NCBI RefSeq assembly: GCF_011764505.1
Contig: NZ_AP022840.1
Coordinates: 62,001 to 126,000 of the forward strand
Source of the DNA: Legionella antarctica
GTDB lineage: Bacteria > Pseudomonadota > Gammaproteobacteria > Legionellales > Legionellaceae
DNA: 64,000 nucleotides
Direction of reading: 5' to 3'
Shown in pieces: positions 24,840-33,463 of this stretch; the first letter of the stretch is position 1; every line of letters starts with the position of its first letter. A program made the translations under genes and the position numbers. Below the pieces are notes generated by a model. The model saw only the letters and a program-made list of their open reading frames with translations. It had not been told where the DNA came from and ran no database searches.

Positions 24840-25185
24840 GTTTCATCCTTGCGATAGTCAGTGCAATGACTTCATTGGTCACATCAACGTTATTGTGACT
24901 GGCCAAAACTGCAGCACTTACAACGGTCACTTGATGTGTTTGCCCATACTCTTTAACGATTTTGGGCAACAGGGTTGAAAAGCGACTCATAATTTTTAAT
25001 TGTGCATCGGGAGTCAGTTTAGAACGAGCCAGCATCAGTGAGGGCGACTGGACGGCTCGGGTCATATCCACCACCACAAGAGGTGTGGGGTTTTTCCATA
25101 CCATCAACATAAGAACCAGCACCACCAAAACCCCGGCAGTTCCTACCATTGCCCATTGCTTTACATCCAACTGACTAAGCCGCAT
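24829..25185 (-). CDS. trbI: TrbI, type-F inner-membrane protein
   Basis: The protein of about 118 residues has one N-terminal membrane segment (VGTAGVLVVLVLMLMVW) and a periplasmic C-terminus. The size (F TrbI 128 residues), topology and place between traC and traW fit TrbI, which affects pilus extension and retraction. The chosen start (MRLSQ) has GGGGA six bases upstream and lies inside the traC tail. Confidence 0.8.
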   Translation of the reverse strand: MRLSQLDVKQWAMVGTAGVLVVLVLMLMVWKNPTPLVVVDMTRAVQSPSLMLARSKLTPDAQLKIMSRFSTLLPKIVKEYGQTHQVTVVSAAVLASHNNVDVTNEVIALTIARMKHEG

Positions 25186-27727
25186 GAGAGTCCCCATAAT
25201 GTTCCTCAGCAACCAGGGATACCGCATCAATCAAATCTAAACCCTGTGCGACATAATTAAGAACTGCTTGATAATCATCACCATCAGAGGATAAAAGCAC
25301 TTGAGTAAAGGGATCGACAAACAAACGATGGAATGAAGAAATACCATTGGCACGCAACAAGACCTGGGATAGTCCTGCATCTTTGGCTTTGGGAAAGGAT
25401 TTGAGTATTTCCATCTCGTAATCAGAAAAGGTGTCATGCTCTTTTTGATGTTTCATCAAGGACTCTTGATCCTGTAAAAAAATAAGCTTCAACGCAGAGT
25501 TCTCCCAGGCAGCACGTGCTTCCATAAACTCATAGTAATCAGCAATCCCCTGAGTAATGGTGACAAAGGACGCCTTGTGCCTTCTGCCGGTTCTAAACCC
25601 TTTGGTAATGAAATTAGTAGCAATGGCATCTCCTGTAAAAAAAGACCAGGCCTCATCAATAATGCACATCTTTTGCTTGGCGCGATCAGAACCAAACATA
25701 CGTCTTTGAAATTGAGAAATTACCGACAAAAGAACCGGTGCTCGAATGCTTTCGTTGTTTTCAATCTCTTTTAAATCAACCACAATCATGCGGGCTTCAG
25801 GTGATAATTTGGAGGGTTCATTAAACGCTTTCCCATGCTCAGAAGCAGAACAATAACGTTGCATGTTTTTTGACAAAATTCGTGCCGTGGGGTAGGTTTT
25901 ACGGTCTTGTTCGTAGAGGCTCAATAACTCACTCGCCACCCCATCAATGCGCGTTTGATTCTGCGTTTTATCAAAAGCTAAAAGAATGGCTTGTCTTAAA
26001 GTGCCTCTATCATCATCAGTGGCACCACTGGTAGGGCAGGTTAAGAGTTCAAATAAAGCAATGATGTCATCAAGCTCACGCGCAATATCGGTGACATGGG
26101 TAAACGGATTCATCGCAAGATTGGAGTATTCGAGATACGTACCGCCTAAAGCTTCACACAGTTTTTTATAGCTTCCACCGATATCAATGATAAAAATATC
26201 CCCACCATTAAACAGGATGTTTAACATCAGCATTTGAATGAAAAAGCTTTTACCACCGCCAGACATTCCAGTAACCGCCATGTTGTAATTCGTTCCAAGT
26301 GCTGGCGAAAAAGGATCGATACAAGCAAACTGATCACGCATGGTGGGCAGTAAAATCCCCTTACCCACACCTGACCAATCAGAAAGAAGCGGCATATACT
26401 GGGTGGCATTCCATGAGGAGATAGGCCACATCATCGTGGGGAGGGAAAAGTCCTTGGCTAAATTGCCGGTGAAAAAAAAGGGCATGGAAACCAAAAAATA
26501 AGGCCCTTGCATCAGCTTGCATTGCGCGAGTTTAATGTCATTAAACATATATACAGTGCGCGTGGCTTCAATATCGCGATCTTTCTCATGAGGCCTTGAA
26601 AAAAGCACCACGTTATAGAGCATTTTAACGGATCGGGTTTTTTGGGCTGATAAATCATCCCGAAAAGTACGCCACTCACGCGCCTGGGTTTCAGTGCCCG
26701 CTACATTTAATGCATAATCACTTTTTGATTTCTTATCCAAATCACGGGTTTTACGATTAGCACGCCCTTGTGCCTTTCCCTGCTCTTCTACAAGATAGGT
26801 GACTGAGAGGATATGATTACAGGGAATGCTTTTATCAGGATGAAAAATATTGCTCGTATTATTAATATTTTCCCACAGATGGTACTGTCTCGGTAAACTA
26901 TCGATAGTCAACACCGACACCGCTGTTTCATAAGCACGTCCCTTGGAGTTAACTCCACTAATCAGTACGGTATCGTTTTTAATGTTTAAATTAAAATCAT
27001 GCGACAATACCTGCTCTTTTAAAAGTCTCGTTTTATCATAAGACACCGGGCGTGGAACCAATTCATCAGGACAATGAGCCAGATAAAAATGAAGCAGATA
27101 TAAAAAATCATTGGCATCCGCTCGTTTGAACCTAATTTTAGCCGCAGTTAAAGAGGCTTCGAAAGACACACGAAATCGTCCAAAACAGGCTTTTAAATCG
27201 CGCTCGTTCTCTTTATTTACCTTGTCAATGACAATAAAGCACTCGGTATGGGTCAAGCGAGGCATCATATTCGTATTGGTTTTAAACCCATGAATGGCTG
27301 CATCTTGATAAAAGGCATTGAGCTTGTCGCCCAAAAGGCTCAAATTTTTAAATTCACTCTTGGCAAATTGACGCGTGAAGGCCTCAATCTCATGCCCCAC
27401 CTGGTTGTGTTTCACGCAAATGAGCTGCAAGGTAAAATCGTGTGATACTTTCGATTGCAGCAGAGTATCGAGCTGCTCCGCTATGTGTTCATTCGCACCG
27501 GTTAAAGGCGTAATGCGGTAGATTAATCCGGCATTGTATTCATTAAAAAACAACATGGATTCTTCATCAAAGTATTGATAAGGCAAAATCTCTTCGGTGA
27601 ATGATGGGTAACGATGCTCCTCAGGATTAAGGCCTACGGATTCCTTTTTATCTGAATTCTCGCCATTCAAACACTCTTTAAGAAGCTCGCGTGCATCTTC
27701 TACCCACTCTTTGGCTTTCGCAAACAT
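25175..27727 (-). CDS. traC: TraC, VirB4-type ATPase
   Basis: TraC powers pilus assembly from the inner face of the inner membrane. The 850-residue protein has Walker A TGMSGGGKSF near residue 486 and Walker B MCIIDEAWSFF near residue 689, plus the N-terminal VirB4 domain (for example PSFTEEILPYQYFDEES). F TraC has 875 residues. It starts 35 bp after the traV gene, without overlap, and overlaps trbI at its end. Confidence 0.95.
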   Translation of the reverse strand: MFAKAKEWVEDARELLKECLNGENSDKKESVGLNPEEHRYPSFTEEILPYQYFDEESMLFFNEYNAGLIYRITPLTGANEHIAEQLDTLLQSKVSHDFTLQLICVKHNQVGHEIEAFTRQFAKSEFKNLSLLGDKLNAFYQDAAIHGFKTNTNMMPRLTHTECFIVIDKVNKENERDLKACFGRFRVSFEASLTAAKIRFKRADANDFLYLLHFYLAHCPDELVPRPVSYDKTRLLKEQVLSHDFNLNIKNDTVLISGVNSKGRAYETAVSVLTIDSLPRQYHLWENINNTSNIFHPDKSIPCNHILSVTYLVEEQGKAQGRANRKTRDLDKKSKSDYALNVAGTETQAREWRTFRDDLSAQKTRSVKMLYNVVLFSRPHEKDRDIEATRTVYMFNDIKLAQCKLMQGPYFLVSMPFFFTGNLAKDFSLPTMMWPISSWNATQYMPLLSDWSGVGKGILLPTMRDQFACIDPFSPALGTNYNMAVTGMSGGGKSFFIQMLMLNILFNGGDIFIIDIGGSYKKLCEALGGTYLEYSNLAMNPFTHVTDIARELDDIIALFELLTCPTSGATDDDRGTLRQAILLAFDKTQNQTRIDGVASELLSLYEQDRKTYPTARILSKNMQRYCSASEHGKAFNEPSKLSPEARMIVVDLKEIENNESIRAPVLLSVISQFQRRMFGSDRAKQKMCIIDEAWSFFTGDAIATNFITKGFRTGRRHKASFVTITQGIADYYEFMEARAAWENSALKLIFLQDQESLMKHQKEHDTFSDYEMEILKSFPKAKDAGLSQVLLRANGISSFHRLFVDPFTQVLLSSDGDDYQAVLNYVAQGLDLIDAVSLVAEEHYGDSHAA

Positions 27728-27761
27728 GCATTTCTCCTGTTAAATAACTTAAATCAACGTC

Positions 27762-27989
27762 CTACTTATCTTTCGAATAAAGCACCCGACTATTGGCTTG
27801 TTGTACAAACTGGCCGTCTGGAGTGTAGCGTTGTTCTTGCACCATACGATTTACCATTTCCATGCTTTGACACCCGCCCCTATCAGCAAAAGGGCATCGG
27901 GCATCATCATTATCCAATATGGACTTGGAGCAGGCGCATAATTGCGTCACCAGCAAAATGACGCTCAATAAAAAGCTGTATTTAATCAT
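27762..27989 (-). CDS. traV: TraV-like outer-membrane lipoprotein, short
   Basis: The 75-residue protein has a lipoprotein signal with cleavage before the Cys in QLCAC, then CPFADRGGCQSMEMVNRMV, matching the conserved Cys-containing start of TraV, which anchors the TraB-TraK channel in the outer membrane. F TraV is 171 residues, so this one is much reduced. The start has GAGGAG in the traB tail. Identity rests on this motif and the traB-traV-traC order. Confidence 0.8.
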   Translation of the reverse strand: MIKYSFLLSVILLVTQLCACSKSILDNDDARCPFADRGGCQSMEMVNRMVQEQRYTPDGQFVQQANSRVLYSKDK

Positions 27990-29448
27990 GTAAAGGCTCC
28001 TCATTTTGTACGGTTGAAAACAAGGGCGTTGTAGGCTGTCCTTGTTGACTCAATAACTTATTTTCCAAGCGGCTTGCTTGCATCATGGGTTCTTGTCCAT
28101 TAGCCTTTAATAAAGAACGCTCTTCATCGCTGTGCTCGTGATTTCCCTCATAAGCGCGACTGATGGTTGTTGTCACCCTTGACTCATTTTGTGCACGCCC
28201 TTCATTAATTGATTTGCCTGATTCATAGACCTGATGCTCTTTGTCAATCCAAAATCCCTTGGTAAACATCACAGACACTTTGCGCCCCGCTCGCGCCACC
28301 ACCAAGGGATGATAAATATCCGCAATACGCATCACGTAATCTGAAATGCGATTCGCAGGATTACTGAGCGCACCACCGGCAGCCGATTGGGCAAGAGTTG
28401 AGGCTTGTCCATAAGTTGTGATAGTGCCCGCTCCTGGATTAAATGTTTGTGCGGTATTTAAATTCTTTAACCCATCACCAAAACCTGCCAGCATGCCCGC
28501 AGCGGCTGAATAGCCTAGCAAGGGTTTTGTTTTTAAAATGGAGGTTCCTCGTAAATCCTGCATGGCATCTAAATCAAATACCGAGCCATAGGCTTTTTGT
28601 TCAAAATTAATGTCCTTGCCTGCACAGGACAGAGTTTGAAGGTTCAAAACCACCGAACTTCCTGATAAATCTCCGTAGGTGGAAACAAGAGCCATGCAAT
28701 CTTCCAAATGGGAGTGCTGATTATTAGGCATAATGCCACCACTGGTCAGGCGAATTAACGCAGTTCCCATGTTTTTAGAACCATTGATTCCGGCATCACC
28801 TAAGATTCCAGTCAATAACACACCTTCAACAAAAGTGCCTGCCCAAACGTAATTTTTAGAGGTTCGTTCTTCTTTGTTTTTTCTTTTGCGACTGTTAAAT
28901 TGCACTGTTTCAAGACCAGATTTTGCAAGTAATTCACGTTCGGTTTGATGCCTTTTCTTTTGGTTCACTTGCATTTCCTCGCGAGTGGGTGGCCTTACAT
29001 TTACAAGGCTTGCCTGACGGGTAGATAAAAGAGCAACTTGTAATTGTTCGTTGGTTTTTTTATTTTCTTCCTCAAGACGGGCAAGCTGTTCCTGCATGGC
29101 GGCAACTAAAGCCTTGGTGTCTTTATCAGGCGCAGGTAAGGCGGCTCGAACCTGCTGTTTTTTTTCATTAGCCGTCACTATCTCTTTTAAGGAATCAATT
29201 TGATGTTGTTGCTGTTCAATCAAGGCCTCGTCACTGCCTTGATTGAATTTACTATCAAACACGCCATCAAAGTGGGACTCAACTTGTGCGATAGGCTTTT
29301 TACGTTCTGCTGAGGAGTAGCAATAAAATCCATACGATACCCCGCCAACCAGCAATAAAACGGCAGCGTGCTTTAGCTGTTCTTTTTTAGCCAATTTATT
29401 GGCATTCTGGGTCTTGGTCACCACCCATTTTTTTATTTTGTTTAACAT
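27982..29448 (-). CDS. traB: TraB, VirB10-type channel scaffold
   Basis: TraB spans the cell envelope and links inner and outer membrane parts of the channel. One membrane segment lies near residues 25-45, then a coiled coil (about 65-140, Gln/Glu/Lys-rich), then a beta-rich C-terminal domain with VWAGTFVEGVLLTGILGDAG and an Ala/Gly-rich helix region typical of TraB. The length (488) fits F TraB (475). AAGGAG precedes the ATG by six bases. Confidence 0.94.
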   Translation of the reverse strand: MLNKIKKWVVTKTQNANKLAKKEQLKHAAVLLLVGGVSYGFYCYSSAERKKPIAQVESHFDGVFDSKFNQGSDEALIEQQQHQIDSLKEIVTANEKKQQVRAALPAPDKDTKALVAAMQEQLARLEEENKKTNEQLQVALLSTRQASLVNVRPPTREEMQVNQKKRHQTERELLAKSGLETVQFNSRKRKNKEERTSKNYVWAGTFVEGVLLTGILGDAGINGSKNMGTALIRLTSGGIMPNNQHSHLEDCMALVSTYGDLSGSSVVLNLQTLSCAGKDINFEQKAYGSVFDLDAMQDLRGTSILKTKPLLGYSAAAGMLAGFGDGLKNLNTAQTFNPGAGTITTYGQASTLAQSAAGGALSNPANRISDYVMRIADIYHPLVVARAGRKVSVMFTKGFWIDKEHQVYESGKSINEGRAQNESRVTTTISRAYEGNHEHSDEERSLLKANGQEPMMQASRLENKLLSQQGQPTTPLFSTVQNEEPLHD

Positions 29449-29486
29449 CACCTACTCCTTCTAAACGGACACAAGCCGCACTTTTA

Positions 29487-30221
29487 CTAACCTTGATTGC
29501 GGTACAACCCATATAAATAAGCGACTTTTTTTGGCAAAAGCGCCTCGTCACTCAATGACAGCGATTGCGCGAATCGGTGAGAAAATAAATCCGTAGTAAG
29601 GGCTATTTCATGATTGGATTTATTTTCCAACCGATAGACATAGCCTGTTAAGCGCGCCCCTTGGTATTGTTTTTCAAGGGTTACTTTGATGTCTTTTTTA
29701 ATATAAAAAGGGCTTGGAATGACGCGTTGTGCATTAAAGTCCTTTGGACTTTCTCCTGCTCTCATGGCCGCCATTGCCGCATCAACTTCCGTTACATCAG
29801 GGGTGTTAGGCTTAACGTAGTTTGATTGGGTTTGAGCTTTCGCAATAAGCCGCAATGTTTTTCCAGACGATTCATCGGGAGTTAAGGTCAGTGACACGTG
29901 ACGCCCTTTGTCTGTGGTAAGAAATAGCGTAATTGGAACTTCAAAATTGGGTTTTATATACACAGAGCCCTCAGTAATTTCAGGCTTGTCCATCTCGCTT
30001 TTATCTACCGTAAGCGAACCTTGCGGATAACTTAATTTAATAATGGTTTCACCCTCAACAAACACCCTATTAAAGTTAATGCTCGATAAGGACAGGTTAA
30101 ATTGCTCCCCTTCTTCAAAGACGATGACGGAAGGGGAAGCCCCCGCACAAGCAAGTCCTGTGGAAAGAAGGCTTATCAAAGTAACGATTTTTTTGACTTT
30201 ATAATAGAGTGACTTATGCAT
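29487..30221 (-). CDS. traK: TraK, secretin-like channel protein
   Basis: After a signal peptide the 244-residue protein reads IVFEEGEQFNLSLSSINFNR style strands and TLTPDESSGKTLRLIAK, typical of TraK (242 residues in F, VirB9-like). It sits near the outer membrane and binds TraB and TraV. The chosen start (MHKSL) has CAGGAG upstream and overlaps traE by eight bases. Confidence 0.92.
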   Translation of the reverse strand: MHKSLYYKVKKIVTLISLLSTGLACAGASPSVIVFEEGEQFNLSLSSINFNRVFVEGETIIKLSYPQGSLTVDKSEMDKPEITEGSVYIKPNFEVPITLFLTTDKGRHVSLTLTPDESSGKTLRLIAKAQTQSNYVKPNTPDVTEVDAAMAAMRAGESPKDFNAQRVIPSPFYIKKDIKVTLEKQYQGARLTGYVYRLENKSNHEIALTTDLFSHRFAQSLSLSDEALLPKKVAYLYGLYRNQG

Positions 30222-30774
30222 TATGTATCTCCTGAATGGACGCAAGATTCAAAAGTCCATTTTTATATGAAAACTGAAATCGATAGACTTTATGCTGCGG
30301 CTTTAATTGAAGGCCATGGCTTGTGCGATGCAAAAGCCCTTCGATTTGCCCTTGATTTTTAGTGACATCAACCAACACTTTTTCACCATAAAACACAGAA
30401 CTTACGTTTTTTTCATGCACGGTTTTACGCTCGGCATCCAACAGCCTGGCAAAAGATTCCTGATAATTGGCGGGAATTAGATGGGTCAATATCATATAGC
30501 GTGCATCTATCGTTTCTGGATTGTAGGTAAGGCGTAAATCAGCCACTTTTTGAGTCATCTCTTTTAAGTATTCTGGTGAATAAGCCCTGTCCCCTATGCT
30601 AAATTCCTCACCCGTACACACCGGCAACCAATGAACTTGACGGTGTAACAGGGTATAAAAATTTAAGCCGGCAAGGACTATCACGGCCAAGGTGCTCGAT
30701 AGCGCCCAAATCAAAGTCAGCTTTAATAAAAGCCTGTTCTTTGCAATGGCATTATTACGAAAAGAAGTATTCAT
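30214..30774 (-). CDS. traE: TraE, VirB5/8-like pilus assembly protein
   Basis: The 186-residue protein has one N-terminal membrane segment (about residues 20-42) and a periplasmic domain with RYMILTHLIPANYQESFARL and YGEKVLVDVTKNQGQI, consistent with TraE (188 residues in F), an inner-membrane protein of the pilus assembly complex. The chosen start follows TTAGGTGAG in the traL tail. Confidence 0.92.
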   Translation of the reverse strand: MNTSFRNNAIAKNRLLLKLTLIWALSSTLAVIVLAGLNFYTLLHRQVHWLPVCTGEEFSIGDRAYSPEYLKEMTQKVADLRLTYNPETIDARYMILTHLIPANYQESFARLLDAERKTVHEKNVSSVFYGEKVLVDVTKNQGQIEGLLHRTSHGLQLKPQHKVYRFQFSYKNGLLNLASIQEIHNA

Positions 30775-30778
30775 CATC

Positions 30779-31069
30779 TCACCTAATGTAGAGTCGGTTG
30801 GAAGAATCAGGCAACGCACGAAATAAAAGGGATGTTAACCCATGGGGCAGCGACCAATAGACGATGGCAAACAATCTCCGCAGTGGTAAACCGCCATACT
30901 TAACATGCATCGCAACACTTAAGGCCGCGCCTATCATAAACAACTGATAAGCAAGGCCTGTTAAAAGCCCAATTCCTGTGAGTAAAAAGATGGGTAAACC
31001 CGTAGTAATAGGAATTCCCGCTATTTTGGGCTCATCGGAGAGCATGAAGGTTTGGTAGCTGCGTGCCAT
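30779..31069 (-). CDS. traL: TraL pilus assembly protein
   Basis: The 96-residue protein has two hydrophobic segments and matches TraL (91 residues in F) in size and layout: a short N-terminal region, DEPKIAGIPITTGLPIFLL, then YWSLPHGLTSLLFRALPDSS. TraL is an inner-membrane VirB3-like protein. It shares one base with the traA stop codon. Confidence 0.9.
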   Translation of the reverse strand: MARSYQTFMLSDEPKIAGIPITTGLPIFLLTGIGLLTGLAYQLFMIGAALSVAMHVKYGGLPLRRLFAIVYWSLPHGLTSLLFRALPDSSNRLYIR

Positions 31070-31380
31070 TATTTCAACGCCCAGTGAGTGAACACCATCA
31101 GAACCGGAACACCAGCGAGCACTGCAATATTTTTAGTTTTGATGTAGGCGTAAGCCCCTGCAAGCCCTTCGGCTAAAAGAAGGAAATAGGGCACATCGGA
31201 ATCAGCACCAAAGGTTGCCCCCACCTCCGATTTTAATCCCGCCAGTCTATTTTCAGCTGCAAAGCAGCTGTCCGGCATCAGGCAAAGCAACGCTATTCCT
31301 ATCATTAAAAAGGGAAGGAATTGACGAGCGTACAGATACCCCTTAATACTTAAATCATTTAGTGCGGCACTACATTTCAC
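31069..31380 (-). CDS. traA: TraA-like prepilin
   Basis: The 103-residue prepilin has a long leader ending in CFAA, then a mature part of about 61 residues, GATFGADSDVPYFLLLAEGL and YIKTKNIAVLAGVPVLMVF. F pilin has KATFGKDSSVVKWVVLAEVL and MTKNVKFLAG in the same places, so this is the F-type pilin subunit. The start is GTG with AAGGAG upstream. It heads the core pilus block traA-L-E-K-B. Confidence 0.88.
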   Translation of the reverse strand: MKCSAALNDLSIKGYLYARQFLPFLMIGIALLCLMPDSCFAAENRLAGLKSEVGATFGADSDVPYFLLLAEGLAGAYAYIKTKNIAVLAGVPVLMVFTHWALK

Positions 31381-31491
31381 GGTGTTCTCCTTTTTTTGGT
31401 TATAAAAATCCCGTGAGCCTTAATTCATGCTCATTTTTTATGTTTTTTAATTAATTTATTGCGCAATATTTAACGAATTACCTTGAGGTGC

Positions 31492-31863
31492 TTATCCATC
31501 CATGGCTACTCCTTTATTGAGCGTGTTCTGACTTAATAATTGATTATTTTTCTGTAGCTCAATAAGAAGACGTGACAGAATTTGGTTTGTAGAATTAATC
31601 TCATTGAATAACATCACAAACTCCACTGATTTTGCTATATCAGGCAGCTCAGTGTTCATTGACAACAAAAGAGCATACAGGCCGCCGCCTTTAAGAATCT
31701 GATTAAAAGAGTCAACGCCTTTTTTACCCATCATTTTATTGTCTGCTAAAAGGTTTGAGCCTTGAGTGGAACTGCATGACTGTTCATTGACGGCCAAAGA
31801 CGTATGAGCAAATCCCGTGTGACTTCCCAGTATTAAAGTAAGTACCATAATCAACTGATTCAT
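31492..31863 (-). CDS. Small exported protein resembling the TraH middle part
   Basis: The 123-residue protein has a signal peptide and then LKGGGLYALLLSMNTELPDI plus AKSVEFVMLFNEINSTN. TraH has LSNGAGYALNLALETELPEI plus AHSMQFMQKLANDINGTN, so this is a clear partial paralogue. It follows the pilin leader region with a 110-bp gap that shows no other gene. It could regulate or chaperone TraH assembly; the function is unknown. Confidence 0.65.
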   Translation of the reverse strand: MNQLIMVLTLILGSHTGFAHTSLAVNEQSCSSTQGSNLLADNKMMGKKGVDSFNQILKGGGLYALLLSMNTELPDIAKSVEFVMLFNEINSTNQILSRLLIELQKNNQLLSQNTLNKGVAMDG

Positions 31864-31896
31864 TATGAAAATATCCTTGTTATTATATGGTTAAAC

Positions 31897-32298
31897 TCAA
31901 TCAGAAGTTTGATCTGGTTCTGGTAAGGTCTCGTTTTCAAGCTCACTTTTAATCAAAATGACTTTTGCAAAATAAGGTTTTACCTGTGCTGCGATTTTGG
32001 TGCAGTAACTTCGTGCCGTACTAATTTCCTTTAATTCATTGTGGCCGTAGCTCAATGAAGTAAGGGCTTTTGTACGTTGATCATGCTGCAAGTCACGTCC
32101 TGCTGATTCAATGTACCCTGCTGCAATACCCACATCACCGGCACATATATCGGTTTTATTCTTTTCAACAAGTTGATACAACTGATAAGCTACTTCGAAA
32201 CTTCTCTTTTCTAAATCATGAGTACTGATACTGCTCGCATAAGAACATTGCAAAGCGAATACAACTACGGAACATCCTGCTATTAATTGTTTTTTCAT
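31897..32298 (-). CDS. Exported protein of unknown function
   Basis: The 133-residue protein has a signal peptide ending near CSYASS, then a helical domain with two or three cysteines (DICAGDVG, SYCTKI) and an acidic tail. It lies between traT and the TraH-like fragment gene on the same strand. It was not recognised as any F tra product. Periplasmic location is likely. Confidence 0.6.
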   Translation of the reverse strand: MKKQLIAGCSVVVFALQCSYASSISTHDLEKRSFEVAYQLYQLVEKNKTDICAGDVGIAAGYIESAGRDLQHDQRTKALTSLSYGHNELKEISTARSYCTKIAAQVKPYFAKVILIKSELENETLPEPDQTSD

Positions 32299-32384
32299 TT
32301 AAATCCCTCTTAATAAATGGCTAAAATAGTTATCTATAAAGGCCTATCAACAGATCGCTAGTGCCTTTTTCAAAGTCCTTTATG

Positions 32385-33125
32385 CTAAAAAATACCCGCT
32401 AATGTTTTAACCAAGCCTTGCTCTAATGCTGGTCGAGCTTGAGCAAAAGTTAAATTAACCTTATCTGCATTGGATACAACCCTTGTTCGGTAACGCTGAT
32501 AATCACTGTGCTTGCTTGATGTCTGGTAAGTACCCGAAGCTGAGCCATTTTGAAGATTGGAATTAAATTGCTCATGAACAGCACCCTTTCCTACCCTCTC
32601 AGAAATTTGCACGTCTGTTATCATGGTATAATTCACTGCTTTGACCAGAGAGTCAGCAGCCAAACCTATGACACCACCCGCGAGTCCTCCTGCAATCAAA
32701 CCTGAGCTTGAGTGAGTAAAACTGCCCGCAGCTGTACCGACAACAGCACCCGCAACAGCCGAACCATAACCGCCACCTAATGCAGATTGACTTGCGGCGA
32801 TACTCATTTTTCCAACTTTAAGAATGTTAGCTTGTAAAAGGTAATGAGCAAGATTCGGCTGGCTTACCACTCGATACCCTTGATTACTTAATGCGGTTTT
32901 TAATTGAGGGGTTATATCAATTGATTCATCCGATGTGTTCTTGATGGATACATAAATCGTTTTTTTAGCCTTGGAAACAGGATCGAGAAAGACTGTCTCA
33001 CTTTGTTTCGTGCTGACTTCCAGGGTGCGGTGCTCCAATGCCGTCTGTGTTGCAGCACAACCGGTTAACACCGCAATCGTTCCAGCTAATAAGACGTTAG
33101 AAATTATTTTTTTATTCTGGTTCAT
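32385..33125 (-). CDS. traT: TraT surface-exclusion / serum-resistance lipoprotein
   Basis: The 246-residue protein has a lipobox (VLTGCAA), then the TraT-type TKQSETVFLDPVS and NTSDESIDI, and a Gly/Ala-rich central hydrophobic region, all typical of TraT (244 residues in F). TraT is an abundant outer-membrane lipoprotein that blocks redundant mating and gives complement resistance. In F it lies between traS and traD; here it is moved to the head of the operon, two bases after the csrA-like gene. Confidence 0.93.
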   Translation of the reverse strand: MNQNKKIISNVLLAGTIAVLTGCAATQTALEHRTLEVSTKQSETVFLDPVSKAKKTIYVSIKNTSDESIDITPQLKTALSNQGYRVVSQPNLAHYLLQANILKVGKMSIAASQSALGGGYGSAVAGAVVGTAAGSFTHSSSGLIAGGLAGGVIGLAADSLVKAVNYTMITDVQISERVGKGAVHEQFNSNLQNGSASGTYQTSSKHSDYQRYRTRVVSNADKVNLTFAQARPALEQGLVKTLAGIF

Positions 33126-33127
33126 GT

Positions 33128-33304
33128 TTAATCCTTTTTTCCCTTAGTTTTATTTTTATTAAAAACTTCCAAACGATTTACAGGTACGGATTTTGGCGCA
33201 GAAATACCAACATCAACCGTACCATCCAGATTTTTTAAAATGGTGATACATATATCCGTACTGATCATGATGCTTTCGCCTTTTTTCCTAGATAAAATAA
33301 GCAT
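33128..33304 (-). CDS. CsrA-family post-transcriptional regulator at the head of the tra operon
   Basis: A 58-codon ORF begins MLILSRKKGESIMI and continues VDVGISAPKSVPVNRLEVF. Compared with CsrA (MLILTRRVGETLMI, IGVNAPKEVAVHREEIY) it keeps the RNA-binding residues L4, R6 and R44 at the same positions. CsrA proteins bind GGA motifs in mRNA leaders. Its stop lies two bases before traT, so it is cotranscribed with the transfer genes. Legionella conjugative elements are known to carry csrA-like genes near transfer loci (the CsrT class); whether this one belongs there is inference. Confidence 0.88.
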   Translation of the reverse strand: MLILSRKKGESIMISTDICITILKNLDGTVDVGISAPKSVPVNRLEVFNKNKTKGKKD

Positions 33305-33346
33305 GAAAACCTTTTATAGTATTTTTAAATCATTTATTACTTATTT

Positions 33347-33390
33347 AAAATCATATATGGTTTTACAGTTCATTTCAATAACATTGAAAT
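33347..33390 (-). promoter_or_regulatory. csrA-tra operon promoter covered by two palindromes
   Basis: On the minus strand TTGAAA (33378-33373), a 17-bp spacer and TATGAT (33355-33350) form a sigma-70 promoter 46 bases before the csrA-like ATG. The near-palindrome AAAATCATATATGGTTTT (plus strand, 33347-33364) covers the -10 box. ATTTCAAT-AAC-ATTGAAAT (33372-33390) covers the -35 box. The first site resembles sites upstream of the repressor gene (36428-36539). Confidence 0.7.
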
Positions 33391-33463
33391 CATTAATTTG
33401 AATTTTTTTTAATTAAGTGGTATTTTTGGAACACTTAAACTTATTTTATGAGAAAAATTTATC

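Noticed and set aside
33426..33435. TTGGAACACT considered as a third copy of the GTTCACTTAGGAAC element
   Set aside because: Only a partial match and not placed seven bases after a -10 box.
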